From NCBI GenBank assembly GCA_949752745.1, contig OX457024.1, positions 111,404,219-111,468,218 of the forward strand: a DNA stretch of 64,000 bases, read 5' to 3'. Under the pieces are notes generated by a model, which made no database searches, had not been told where the DNA came from, and saw only the letters and a program-made list of their open reading frames with translations. This stretch comes from Protula sp. h YS-2021 (Eukaryota; Annelida; Polychaeta; Sabellida; Serpulidae). Position 1 is the first letter of the stretch. Each line of letters starts with the position of its first letter. Of the stretch, positions 39,253 to 49,316 are shown one piece after another. The position numbers and the translations under genes are program-made.

Positions 39253-42200
39253 ATGGCATCTAATTCAGACACATCAGTCGTCTGTCATGATTGTAATTTG
39301 ACATTTCCATCTCTGGAATTGTTCGTAGCACATACATGCAAACAAGCTAAGATGAAACGTGCTAATGAAGAGCTTGTTGAGATGATTGAAGCCAAGAGAC
39401 GAAAGACGGTACAAGATGGTGTTATCAGACCTGATCCGTTCCTCTGCTGTGAATGCATTAAAATATTTCCATCTATGGATACTTATGAGGCACATGCATG
39501 CATACCAGCTGAGATGGAAAATGTGTCTCATGAAGAACAAAGAAAGAAAGAGACAGGACAAGTAGGCAGAGGCAGAAGAGTGAGTCTTGGTGAAAACGCA
39601 CAGGAAAGACGGTTTGAGCCTGAAGATGGATCGGATTTGCTACTTGAAATGCGAAAACAAGAGAATAGAATCAAGAGACATTTGCTAGAAACGTTAAACC
39701 GTGGCATGAAATGGTACATTGTGGTACATGCACGCTTCAAGAAAATGACAGCGAATGCTGAAGGCGTGATGGTAGAACAGGTGGATAATGCCTTCATCAG
39801 TAGTCGAACATATGCAGCATACAATCCAACAGATATTGAGAAGGACTTACCAGAAGCCTATAAAGAATTGTTTACTAGGTTTGATGAACATGAGCGACAA
39901 GGTTCTGGCTGGGTATTGGATAACATACTGTACATTGAAGTACATACAGCTACGTCAGCGCCTCTGGAAGCAAGCAGTTTTATTCCACTGCCGAAGAAAG
40001 TGAAGAATACATTAGGTGTGTTAAACATTCAGAATAAAGACAACAAATGTTTCTTATGGTCTGTACTGGCTCACCTTCACCCTTCAACAAGCAATGACCC
40101 ACAGCGTGTGAATCAATACAAGCTATTTGAGAACGAATTGAAGGTGGAAGGCATGACATTTCCAACACCGATTACAGACATTCCAAAGTTTGAAAAGGAG
40201 AATGATGTGTCCATTAACGTGTTTGGATATGAACATGATGTCGTTGTTCCAATACAACTCAGTCGAAACACCAGTGCGAGAGAAATCAACTTGCTTTTGA
40301 TTAGCAATGACAAGAAAAGGCATTACTGCCTCATCAAGAATTTCAGCAGACTGATGTCTTATCGATCAAAGCATAATGGTGCAGCTTTTTATTGTTTCAA
40401 CTGTCTTCACGGGTTAATGCGACAAGATCTGTTAGACAAGCATCGTGAAGTGTGTGACAAGAATGGCGCACAACGTTTATCATTTCCCAAGGAACCATTC
40501 ATCAAGTTCAAGAATGTGGCTAAACAACAGCGAGCACCGTTCGTGATTTATGCAGACTTTGAATGTTTCACGCAAAAGCATGAAGAAGGAGACAAGTATC
40601 AACATCATCGTCCAAACAGCTTTGCCTATGTGGTTGTGAGCCAGTACAACACACGTGCACCAGTTGTGTATCGAGGAGACAATGCCGTAAAGGTCTTTTT
40701 AGACCATATGGTGAATGAACGCGATCGTATTGTACGTGGTTTAGAGCAGCCAAAGGAAATGGTGATGACTTCCGAAGACAAAGAGAATTTCAAGAACGCT
40801 GTTGATTGCTACATTTGTCATGAACCTCTAGGAGCAGATCGTGTGAGAGATCATGACCACATCAATGGCAAATATCGTGGAGCAGCGCACAATGAATGCA
40901 ACTTACAATTCCGACTTAGAAAAGATCGGCAAGGGGATAAAGATTCTTTTATCATTCCCGTATTTTTCCACAATTTGCGAGGCTATGACAGTCACCTTAT
41001 CATGGAGGAAATTGGGAAATTCAAAGGTGAAACGATTACAGTCATTCCCAACACCATTGAAAAATATATTGCATTCACCATGGGCAATCTGAAATTTACA
41101 GACAGCTTTCAGTTCATGAGTACCTCTCTACAGAAGTTGGTATCCAACCTTGCAGCAGAAGGGAAAGATAACTTCTACAACATGACGTCACACATTCACG
41201 ATAGTGATCAACAAGATTTGCTGCTGAGAAAGGGAGTGTACCCCTATGATTACGTGGACGAACCATCCAAGTTTGCTGAAACACAGCTACCATCAAAGGA
41301 CAAGTTTTATAGTCTGCTCAGTGAAGAAGACATTAGCGATGAGGATTATGCACATGCACAGAAGGTATGGGATACATTCAACTGTACAACATTTGGTGAA
41401 TACCACGACCTGTACCTGAAATCAGATGTGTTATTACTAGCTGACGTGTTTGAAAACTTTCGTCAAGTATGCCTCAACACGTATGAATTGGATCCTGCTC
41501 ATTACTATACAGCACCAGGACTGTCGTGGGATGCAATGTTAAAAGCGACAAAGGTGAAGTTGGAATTGATCAATGACATTGACATGTACCAAATGGTTGA
41601 GCAAGGCATACGTGGAGGAATATCCGTGATCACACACAAGTATGCGAAAGCAAATAATCCCTACGTAGCAGATTACAATTCTGAGATACCAAACAACTAT
41701 TTGATGTACCTCGACGCGAACAACTTGTATGGCTGGGCCATGTCACAAAGCATGCCACAAAGAGGATTTATGTGGGTGAGCGAGCCAGAATCCATTGACT
41801 TCATGGATGTGGATGAAGATGATGACATTGGATTCATTTTGGAAGTGGATTTAGAATATCCAAATTCAATCCATGATCATCATAATCACTACCCAGTGGC
41901 TCCAGAACGGAAATGTGTCAAAGTTGAAGAATTGTCAGAGTACAGTCAGAAGCTGCGGAAAGATCTAAACATGAAAGAGAAATCCAGTGAAAAGCTCATT
42001 CCTAACTTGTCTGACAAGAAGAAATATGTACTTCATTACAGGAATTTACAACAGTACGTCTCACTGGGGTTGAAAGTCACTAAAGTTCATCGCGCCATCA
42101 TGTTTGAACAGAGCAAATGGTTGGCATAATACATTACCTTGAACACGGAAAAGAGAAAATTGGCAAAGAACCCATTTGAGAAAGACTTCTTCAAACTGAT

Positions 42201-42960
42201 GAACAACTCGGTGTTTGGTAAAACCATGGAAAATGTGAGAAAGCGAATCAATGTTGAACTTGTTCACAAGGAAAAGCGGTTCAAGAAACTTGTAGCCAAA
42301 CCTTCTTTCCACAAATTCAAAATTTTCAACGAAGATTTGACCGCAGTACATTTACGCAAAGTGGATTTGCTTCTGGATAAACCCATTCAAGTTGGGTTCA
42401 CCATTCTCGACCTCAGCAAAGTGCTTATGTTCAACTTTCATTACAACTACATCATGGTCAAGTATCCCAATGCCAAGTTGTTGTTCAGCGACACCGACAG
42501 TCTATGTTACAACATAGAAACGGAAGATATCTACAAGGATATGCAGCAAGATGCTGACCTGTTCGACACAAGTGACTATCCGCCAGATCACTTCCTACAT
42601 TCCAACGTGAACAAAAAAGTGCTTGGGAAAATGAACGATGAGACGGCAGGCGCCCCTATTGAAGAGTTTGTTAGACTCAGACCGAAAATGTACAGTTTAT
42701 TGTGCGGTGGGAAAGAAAAACATACAGCTAAAGGCATCACTCGAGCTTGTCAAAGACGTATTAAACATGTGCAGTATAGAGACAGTTTGTTTAAGAAAAC
42801 TCAAACGATGGCTACAGGACACATTATTCGAAGTCATAGTCACCAGCTTTTCTCGGAGAAGTTGAGGAAGGTAGCCCTCTCCCCATATGACGACAAGCGA
42901 TATGTGCTGAATGATGCCTATTCCTCTTTAGCGCATGGACATTACAAGGCTGTGGTATAA
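39253..42960 (+). pseudogene. Polinton DNA polymerase B with one in-frame stop
   Basis: A 1236-codon frame interrupted only by TAA at 42127-42129 (codon 959); the same frame continues to 42960. The start is ATG at 39253. Two C2HC fingers open the protein (CHDCNLTF and CCECIKIF). A segment near 40040-40330 has NKCFLWSVL and a later HYCLI, resembling the OTU-like protease domain reported in some Polinton-type polymerases. A CFNC finger follows. Exonuclease motifs are YADFEC, FHNLRGYDSH and YHDLYLKSD, with an endonuclease VII-like Cys/His cluster (CYICHE, RDHDHINGKYRG) inserted between the first two. Polymerase motifs are YLDANNLYGWAM (A), MNNSVFGKTMENVRKR (B) and SDTDS (C). The role is protein-primed replication of the element. 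The stop removes motifs B and C. Confidence 0.93.
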
Positions 42961-43017
42961 AAGGGGCAGGTCCTCCAACGGAAGAGTTATTTGAGGTGTG
43001 AACATTGAAGTGTTAAC

Positions 43018-43374
43018 ATGGAACGTGAAAGTCGTAAGAGATCTACAACTGATATGGATACTCTTGCAGATGCAGTTAAAGACTTAAAAATGAAAAATCC
43101 TACCACTACCATCAAGAAATTGAAAGTGGAGACAGCACCAACACCACAGTCGTGGGATGGAATGCTTTCTCTAGGAAATGGAAAGTATATCAAGATTATG
43201 AAACAAAGCAATGAAGGAGTGGTAAACATTCGCAAGTACCTGAGAGATGAGGGGACTGGAAAAAACCGTCCAACGAAAAAGGGTATCTTGCTGACAATAC
43301 CTGAATGGAAAATGCTGAAGAAGCAGGTGAAGGAAGTGGATAAAAGGCTTCGCAGACAAGAAGACGGCTCATAA
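43018..43374 (+). CDS. PC4/SUB1-like single-stranded DNA-binding protein
   Basis: 118 residues. The C-terminal ~65 residues (GNGKYIKIMK, VNIRKYLRD, PTKKGILLTIPEW) follow the PC4 coactivator pattern of beta strands, an 'IR.Y' strand, a 'P.KKGI.L' turn and a W-containing helix. PC4-type domains bind ssDNA as dimers and act in transcription or replication. The N-terminal 45 residues are charged. It lies 57 bases after the polymerase on the same strand, which suits a role with the replicating ssDNA. The fold call is by pattern only. Confidence 0.65.
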   Translation: MERESRKRSTTDMDTLADAVKDLKMKNPTTTIKKLKVETAPTPQSWDGMLSLGNGKYIKIMKQSNEGVVNIRKYLRDEGTGKNRPTKKGILLTIPEWKMLKKQVKEVDKRLRRQEDGS

Positions 43375-43386
43375 CAAGGTAAAAAC

Positions 43387-43758
43387 ATGAATGCACTCAT
43401 GCTGAACCGTGGTGCTTACCTTACTGTAAATGATAGGAATGAAGTGATACTAGGTTCTCAGACAAGTTATCATCGGTTTAAACCTGAAGTGTGGAAAGAC
43501 TTTAAAAACATACCACTTGAACATGGGTTTAAATGTAGACTTGAAAATAAAGTGGAAGTGACGGTGGCTGAATATGATTCTAACATACGTGTAGAAATCT
43601 GTAGAAATCTTTTACAGGATTATCCAGAGGATTATAAGGGAGTTGTGCCAGATACACCATATACAGATTTGATCATCTTTGATATCAAGAACTGGCGCGC
43701 AGTCTTACGATTCCTAGAAGTGATACAACATCCACTCTTCGCCATCTTGCGAGCATAA
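43387..43758 (+). CDS. Small protein with two PC4-like W motifs
   Basis: 123 residues, 12 bases after the preceding gene. Two similar halves are visible. In the first, strands lead to FKPEVWKDF; in the second, VEVTVAEYDSNIRVEICR leads to LIIFDIKNWRAVLRFLEVI. The strand-then-'hx..W..hL' ending is shared with its neighbours and with the 206-residue protein near the right end. The function is unknown; ssDNA or RNA binding is the inference from that similarity. Confidence 0.5.
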   Translation: MNALMLNRGAYLTVNDRNEVILGSQTSYHRFKPEVWKDFKNIPLEHGFKCRLENKVEVTVAEYDSNIRVEICRNLLQDYPEDYKGVVPDTPYTDLIIFDIKNWRAVLRFLEVIQHPLFAILRA

Positions 43759-43812
43759 AAACGTCTTTGCAGACAAGGAGACAGCTCATAGTTCATCTGA
43801 CTGTTGAATGAG

Positions 43813-44154
43813 ATGGAAGACTTTTTATCGGAATATGAACCCATTACGCATGGATTCTCATATCTGAGAAACGTATATGATGACATCGTGCTAAGACATT
43901 TTAGAAAGTATATCATTCTATCAACTGACGAACAATCTGTGTTGAAAGACCATCTAGAGAAGCTGAGGATACCTGGCTTTCTCCTGAAACTCTCAGAGGA
44001 TTTACAAGTGCGTGTGACTGAGAACTATTTAGACGTGTTTGTACGATTTCGCCAATATGACGAGCTTACAAAATGCTACGACTACATCACCCTCAACACA
44101 GTGGAATGGCACGCTCTGTTACAAGCATTGGATTGGAAAGAACCTAACGCTTGA
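43813..44154 (+). CDS. Small protein with PC4-like W motif (paralogue 2)
   Basis: 113 residues from the ATG at 43813. The second half reads VRVTENYLDVFVRF then ITLNTVEWHALLQAL, the same strand and W-helix pattern as the two genes before it. The end overlaps the upstream part of the next open frame, so either two genes abut here or a frameshift separates one longer gene. Confidence 0.5.
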   Translation: MEDFLSEYEPITHGFSYLRNVYDDIVLRHFRKYIILSTDEQSVLKDHLEKLRIPGFLLKLSEDLQVRVTENYLDVFVRFRQYDELTKCYDYITLNTVEWHALLQALDWKEPNA

Positions 44155-44179
44155 ATTCAAAGAGGAAGGAGTGCAACTC

Positions 44180-44437
44180 ATGCGAGGCACCAAGTCCATT
44201 GAACTGACGCATCCCATGTGTGTTATGGTGATGAACATTGACATGAATGATCATGGATATGAACTGAAACTGTCTGAACATGAAGATGTTAAAATAATAA
44301 AGTTTGGTAGTGGACAGTGTTATGCCAGTTTTCATAGCATTTACAAACGTGAATGTAATGTCTATGATACATATATTAATTTAGATTGGTATGAATGGCA
44401 TGTGTTTATTGATGTATTGAATGTATTTGTAAAATAA
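44180..44437 (+). CDS. Small protein with PC4-like W motif (paralogue 3), 5' end unclear
   Basis: The frame is open from upstream of 44130, and similarity to its paralogues already begins around LEFKEEGVQLM, before the first usable ATG (44180). It ends with YINLDWYEWHVFIDVL. The likely true start has been lost or lies out of frame upstream, so it may be truncated or fused to the preceding gene by a frameshift. Confidence 0.4.
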   Translation: MRGTKSIELTHPMCVMVMNIDMNDHGYELKLSEHEDVKIIKFGSGQCYASFHSIYKRECNVYDTYINLDWYEWHVFIDVLNVFVK

Positions 44438-44514
44438 AAATTCAATGTAAAATAATTGTTAAAGACTGTATAACACAATAAAAAAGAATGTTGTATAAAA
44501 CTGTCTTGTTTATT
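44433..44514. terminator. Convergent polyadenylation region
   Basis: AATAAA at 44433 and 44478 serve the rightward genes; TTTATT at 44509 (AATAAA on the - strand) lies beyond the leftward protease gene. The two transcription blocks of Polinton A meet here. Confidence 0.55.
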
Positions 44515-44566
44515 TACAATATTCATAATACAATTCACAATTACCAACAACTTAACTAATACAACA

Positions 44567-45004
44567 TCAATAAAATAATGGTTTATACTGTCTATATACA
44601 AAATCCTTTACAACAAAATCACCATCACTTCTTCTTAATACATCAATGATTTCAAAAGGACTATGTCCTCGAGCTCTTTGAATTATATAATATATACAAT
44701 AAAATCCACATGTAGAGGATATTGGTGTTTGTAATGGAACTGAATTATAAATGAAATTAAACTTTAAAAACTTATTCAAACGACTGTCTATAGGTAAAAG
44801 TCCATAAGAGTCAAAATATTCTGCAGGGTCTTCGTCATAATATACTGCCACCCAATGCTCTCCTGGCTCATCATGATCGTCTGTGTTGATGACATAGGCA
44901 CCGCGTTGTAAAGATGGTAACTGGTCCATGGCAAACACACCTTGAAACAAGTCTTTTGTCGTGGCATCATGGGATAGGATGGCTTCTATCTGCTTCGTGT
45001 TCAT
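44567..45004 (-). CDS. Adenain-type cysteine protease (capsid maturation)
   Basis: 145 residues. The catalytic set of the adenovirus protease (C5) family is visible: His50 in EHWVAVYY, Asp65 in YFDSYGL, Gln92 in PLQTP and Cys99 in STCGFYCIYY. Length is shorter than adenovirus protease (~200) but typical for Polintons. In viruses of this lineage the enzyme trims capsid and core proteins. Its ATG overlaps the stop of the major capsid gene as ATGA. The frame is intact although neighbours are broken. Confidence 0.9.
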   Translation of the reverse strand: MNTKQIEAILSHDATTKDLFQGVFAMDQLPSLQRGAYVINTDDHDEPGEHWVAVYYDEDPAEYFDSYGLLPIDSRLNKFLKFNFIYNSVPLQTPISSTCGFYCIYYIIQRARGHSPFEIIDVLRRSDGDFVVKDFVYRQYKPLFY

Positions 45005-46374
45005 GACTGGTAGTCGAATTGAATGCTACGATTTGCACTTATTTCAACAATGTTATCAAATTCAGCATACACTATAACATTGACCGTATTTTGCAAGGCA
45101 CCAGCAAAATTCATTTCTAGTCTCAAATTCCCATGTTTGATAAGGGCATAATGATCAGCACCATCATAATCAGGTGTTAAGTCAAAAGAAAACAACGAAT
45201 AACCTCTAGGCCAATCTTCCCGTTTTATAATGGAACTTTTCTCGCCATCCAATCTATCAAAAGGATTGTAAAGAGTTTCAAAAGCATCAAGATATTTGCC
45301 TTGATTTATATTAAGCTTGAGAGGTTTGGATAGGACTGGTTCACCATCAGAGTAAAGCTGCATAAAGTTAAGATTAAAATGTTCAAAATTGTATGGATTT
45401 CTCAATACTGTTCCAGCAAAGGATTCATTATGAACCATTCCAATGACAATACGTTATGGTAATTGGCCTAAAAAGATGCTATCTTTCACAAAAGATTGAA
45501 ATCCAGTTGGAATAGCTAAAACTTTACATTCTTTTCTATTAACAATAAACTTAGCAGGACTTTTCATCAATGCATCTGCATGTCCCAACTGAATACCTGG
45601 ACTAACCCTCACTTTGCTAATGGTTAAAAACGCTTCTCTCACTTCTACTTTAAAACCATTATTTGCAGCCATTAATACATATTCATCTTTTTGTCTATGT
45701 AAACGTAATTTCATACTAACACCATTGGGAAGATAACGATCCTGCTCAAACAAATCTACCCTTAAACCACCTGTAAGCATAAACTCACGGCTTAGACGTG
45801 TATAAAAATAGCGATTATGTAAACCATTATTTCCTGTTTCAGCTATATCACCACCTTCAATATTTACATGAAAACCTGATACATATCTTTCATGATTAGG
45901 TCTTTTCACCTCATGAGTATTCATTGACCCGGCAGTATCTTTATAGATGAGACGCATAGAGCGCTCAGAATGGAGACTTTCTTCCGAGTCATGAATGAGA
46001 TGAGATATGATGCTGGTATAACCATGGGTATTGTTACTATGTGATACCAATCGATCATTTAGAAATAATTCAATATTGGACCATAACCCATTAAACAAAT
46101 CATTGATACATGACACGTTATCATCTACACCACACGGTGTACCATCAGCCTTTACAATGCGACATATAATATGGAGTTTACTGTTCTTTAAATCTAGATA
46201 TTCTTCGGTACTCGCAGGAATGTAGAATTCTATTGGAGCACCCTCTCTAATGGTAGTCATTGGTTGATAGTCTACATTATAACTTTTTTCTACAGCAGTT
46301 TGCGTTGGTGGTACGTGAAACCATTCTAATGGAGAAAGACTACATTCACAAGAATGATTATGAATTAAAGACAT
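45001..46374 (-). pseudogene. Major capsid protein (double jelly-roll) with in-frame stop
   Basis: 458 codons with TAA at 45454-45456 (codon 307); the frame is otherwise open to 45001. The N-terminal signature WFHVPPTQT and IEFYIPASTEEYLDL is typical of invertebrate Polinton capsid proteins, often annotated as F54H12.2-like. The protein would form hexon-like trimers of an icosahedral shell. The equivalent position in Polinton B is a sense codon and that copy stays open to the window end. The stop codon overlaps the protease start. Confidence 0.88.
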
Positions 46375-46376
46375 GA

Positions 46377-46733
46377 TTAAAAAATATCTTTCTTATATTT
46401 TGTTGATGTTATCCGTTTAGCTGCCTTTCGCCTTCTGACAGGTTTTGCTGGTTTCGCTCTCTTTTGTCCTCCTAACTCATCACCAAACATACGTTGTGCT
46501 ACTCGACCTGTAACATCTTTCGCGACATCTTTTGCAGCCTTTTTAAGATGTGGTGCAACGATTTTAGCCCCTGCCTTAAGCAGTGGAATAGCTTTTCGAG
46601 CCAATGATCCCAGTATTGAACCAATACCATCTCCATATTGTATTCGCGCTCCTTTAAATCCTGGTAATTCTCCACCCACTTGACGAAGAAAATGGTTGCG
46701 ATAAATAGATGGATTGTGTGTGTATGCTTTCAT
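46377..46733 (-). CDS. Small basic Polinton protein, putative core/membrane-active
   Basis: 118 residues. It has a conserved N-terminus with QVGGELPGFKG, then GIGSILGSLARKAIPLLKAG, an amphipathic Ala/Lys-rich helix region, and a basic tail (KPVRRRKAAKR). Size and composition recall adenovirus minor core or membrane-lytic proteins such as pVI or pX, but homology is not shown. The QVGG-E step could be a protease cleavage site. The ATG overlaps the putative penton stop (ATGA), and the stop lies two bases before the capsid ATG. Conserved at 62400-62741. Confidence 0.65.
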   Translation of the reverse strand: MKAYTHNPSIYRNHFLRQVGGELPGFKGARIQYGDGIGSILGSLARKAIPLLKAGAKIVAPHLKKAAKDVAKDVTGRVAQRMFGDELGGQKRAKPAKPVRRRKAAKRITSTKYKKDIF

Positions 46734-47494
46734 AATGCTTTTGGTCGAAAATGAAGTTTACAGATCACCTTTCCAGTTTGAAATGGAACATTATGGCCTG
46801 TGTCGTCCTTAATATTCATTTCTATCACGTCAAATTTGGATGTGTTTACAGGAACATAATGCGGTTCTCCATAAGTTTTCATGAGAATGTCTCCATCATG
46901 TCCTTGTATTCCAACAGAACGTAGCAAAGGAACATAATAATCACCAACAACTTGTGGCTCACAAATACTACAGTACACATAAAGTGTATAAAATCCCTGT
47001 TTCACATCGGCTTTATGTTCAGCTGTGCACGTTTCAGTATACCATTGATCTGGGATAAATCCTAAAATCTCAGCTAATCCAGTGGAGAATGACACTTCAA
47101 AGCCGTAATTTAGAAATAGAAAAACACGTCGTCTAATTTTATCATACTTTATCTGAATAGCTTCTTTAAGGTCATCTTTCATAGAATTAGTTGCTTCTTT
47201 ATTGACTGCCTGACATATCTCTTGTATGGATCTGTAGTAACCATAAGGAATATTGATTGTGTCAAGAACAATATCATTCAGTGGTTGTTGTCGATACTGA
47301 ATAGAATAGTCCATTCCATGTCTCATGGTTGTCCATGTATGTGGATATTGAATTTCAGCTAAAGCCACTTCATATTTTCCGTTCAGATAGATGGTTCGAG
47401 GCATACGAATTTGATAATTCGAAGTCTTGTTGTTGGGATAATAGTTCATACTAGCATTGCTGGGTAAAGTAATGTAAAAACTTGTTGACTCCAT
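46730..47494 (-). CDS. Putative minor capsid (penton) protein
   Basis: 254 residues starting MESTSFYITLPSNASMNYY. It contains MPRTIYLNGKYEVALAEIQYPHTW, a signature shared by invertebrate Polinton proteins encoded beside the major capsid gene, which are modelled as single jelly-roll pentons. A predicted beta-rich body follows (FYTLYVYCSICEPQVVGD). The frame is intact and close to the Polinton B copy (61642-62403). The penton role is from gene context and family knowledge. Confidence 0.75.
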   Translation of the reverse strand: MESTSFYITLPSNASMNYYPNNKTSNYQIRMPRTIYLNGKYEVALAEIQYPHTWTTMRHGMDYSIQYRQQPLNDIVLDTINIPYGYYRSIQEICQAVNKEATNSMKDDLKEAIQIKYDKIRRRVFLFLNYGFEVSFSTGLAEILGFIPDQWYTETCTAEHKADVKQGFYTLYVYCSICEPQVVGDYYVPLLRSVGIQGHDGDILMKTYGEPHYVPVNTSKFDVIEMNIKDDTGHNVPFQTGKVICKLHFRPKAL

Positions 47495-47548
47495 GACAGC
47501 TAAATCGTTTATGTGATGTAGATAGACTAGATGTGTATATACATTACT

Positions 47549-47770
47549 TCATGTTTGACACTCTTCATCTTCACTTTCTACATTGTTGTCTACATTGTTG
47601 TCTACATTGTCGTCTAAATTGCTATCTACATGATCTACATTGGTATCTACTACTTCTCCCTGACAACAAGCACTAACACACCTAATTTTTACAGGAATAG
47701 TATTTTTATTTCCATTTTCTTTACAACAACAACAACATAACTCTTTAATCCATGTTAAAAAGTTTCCCAT
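47549..47770 (-). CDS. Small acylated Cys-rich protein (predicted myristoylated)
   Basis: 73 residues starting MGNFLTWIKELCCCCC. Gly2 with Thr6 fits the N-myristoyltransferase pattern, and the five-Cys run right after is a likely palmitoylation cluster. A conserved IPVKIRC, S/ACC segment follows, then an Asp/Asn/Val repeat tail (DNNVDNNVE). It would sit on the inner face of a membrane. The start overlaps the 3' end of the preceding gene by 16 bases. The Polinton B copy keeps the acylation head but has a different tail. Confidence 0.65.
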   Translation of the reverse strand: MGNFLTWIKELCCCCCKENGNKNTIPVKIRCVSACCQGEVVDTNVDHVDSNLDDNVDNNVDNNVESEDEECQT

Positions 47771-48345
47771 CCTTCTGGAAACAATCTTTGTTGACGTTGT
47801 TGTATCTCTTTTGTAATATCTTCACGAGTTGTCTTTTTACCAAAAACAGTTTTTGGAATATTAGCATCTACAATTTCCTCAATAAACTGCTTCCAACCAT
47901 GCGGTGGTTCTCGTCGTTCTTTTCTTCTTGTAGCAACCAATGCTTCTTTCAACAAATCAATAATGTTGGAATTTGTAATGACAGTACCCGTTTTTAAAAC
48001 AAGTTCATTTTTATCTGTCCATCTCGTACCATACTTCTTAAGTTCTGCTAGAAGTTGTGTTAGTTTTACATGATAAATAGGTTGAAAATGGCTTAGAAAC
48101 TGTTGGGACTTTTCTGATTTTTCTGCTTTGGATGATGTAACAGACTTTTGTCGCTGTTGTTGCGACTGAATTGTTCGTAAATGACGGCCAAGAACTTGAG
48201 ACATTTCTATTGCCTTTTCACGAGTTCGTTTCCCACGTAAAAGTTTATTCACTTTCGTTTTGATTTCACTATTTTTTCCCTTCTTTTCTAACAACATTTT
48301 ATATTCATATTCAGGAATGAGGACCATTTTCATAGTATGTTTCAT
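47755..48345 (-). CDS. Conserved Polinton protein of unknown function (196 aa)
   Basis: 196 residues, intact here. The basic N-terminus has MKMVLIPEYEYKMLLEKK and NKLLRGKRTREKA, and the C-terminal half has KTGTVITNSNIIDLLKEAL and PHGWKQFIEEIVDANIPK. I recognise this layout as recurrent in invertebrate Polintons but know no function. The ATG overlaps the preceding stop (ATGA). The Polinton B copy (60866-61436) is frameshifted near its 3' end. Confidence 0.7.
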   Translation of the reverse strand: MKHTMKMVLIPEYEYKMLLEKKGKNSEIKTKVNKLLRGKRTREKAIEMSQVLGRHLRTIQSQQQRQKSVTSSKAEKSEKSQQFLSHFQPIYHVKLTQLLAELKKYGTRWTDKNELVLKTGTVITNSNIIDLLKEALVATRRKERREPPHGWKQFIEEIVDANIPKTVFGKKTTREDITKEIQQRQQRLFPEGWETF

Positions 48346-48664
48346 TTTAACAGCAACTGAGCTAACAATGGTAATGCAAATTTAGCAATAGCTCCAATGA
48401 ATCCTCCTTTCTGATTAACCAACTTCTTTTTTCTTTGAAGTGATATCTTCTTATCTGCCAGTGTGCGTAGGGTATGACGTTCACGCTTGAATACCTTTTA
48501 CCTTTTTGAGCTTAAGGGTAAATGTCCTCGCAATATATTCAAACAAATTTCAAACAAGCTAGCTAATTCTTCCTTAGTAGCTTGTTGTAGCAAGGATTTA
48601 CGTCGTTTAGGCCCGCTGCGTGCAAGTGAAGAAATGGTTGATTCGCTTGAATACGTTTAGACAT
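48342..48664 (-). pseudogene. Broken copy of the 108-aa GG-motif protein
   Basis: Homologous along its length to the intact gene at 60543-60869 but carries a 4-base deletion near 48620 and an in-frame stop at about 48499. The C-terminal part with the Lys-rich stretch, the GGFIGAI motif and the hydrophobic end can still be read. The gene keeps its position between the ATPase and the 196-aa gene. Confidence 0.8.
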
Positions 48665-49316
48665 CTTGGTTGCGAATGGTCAAGTGACTTGGTTCTTGTT
48701 CATACGCCACCTTATCAACATATACGTAATGTGTATCTTTTGGTAAAATGCCTGTACGAATACGTAGTTGATCATTTGTCTTCGGCTTCAAATCAATGAA
48801 TAAATAGCCGTGAGGTTTGCTCGTAGCATCTTGATAGGCTTCTATGAGAAATTGAGATTTTCCAGGATACATTTGTCGCGCTAATGCACTTATTTGTTGA
48901 CTGTCTCTAGGATTTTTAAACAGAATGATGTAATGCGTATTCAAACTAATATTTCGCATTTCTCTACCATGATGAAACAAATTATGTACAATAAAAATAA
49001 TGCTAAGATTTTGATGACTGCTACCAACACTAAAGAGACGTGTCATACGCTCATCACTATGACATTTAGTCATTAAGTCATCAATGATGAGTAAGTTTGG
49101 CTTTTTCGGGTTAAAACGCTCTTCAATGTCATCTGGAATGCCTTGGTAAAATTCCACACCTTTCATTCCCTTGTACAAAGGCTGATCTGCTGCATAGAGC
49201 CATAAAATGGTTTTTGGAGAGGGTTTAATTAACTTTTGTTCTAGAATTTCTTTAACTAGAGAAGTTTTACCACTGCCTGTAGGTCCAGAGACCAAACATG
49301 TGAATGGATGCTTCAT
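48657..49316 (-). CDS. DNA-packaging ATPase (FtsK/HerA, A32-like)
   Basis: 219 residues from the ATG at 49316; an upstream in-frame TTG is not the start. Walker A is GPTGSGKTS near residue 12 and Walker B is LLIIDDL. A Ser/Gln-rich sensor region follows (SSHQNLSIIFIVHNLFHH). This is the family of poxvirus A32 and other packaging motors that pump DNA into capsids. The ATG overlaps the integrase stop as ATGA. Intact in both Polintons. Confidence 0.9.
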   Translation of the reverse strand: MKHPFTCLVSGPTGSGKTSLVKEILEQKLIKPSPKTILWLYAADQPLYKGMKGVEFYQGIPDDIEERFNPKKPNLLIIDDLMTKCHSDERMTRLFSVGSSHQNLSIIFIVHNLFHHGREMRNISLNTHYIILFKNPRDSQQISALARQMYPGKSQFLIEAYQDATSKPHGYLFIDLKPKTNDQLRIRTGILPKDTHYVYVDKVAYEQEPSHLTIRNQDV

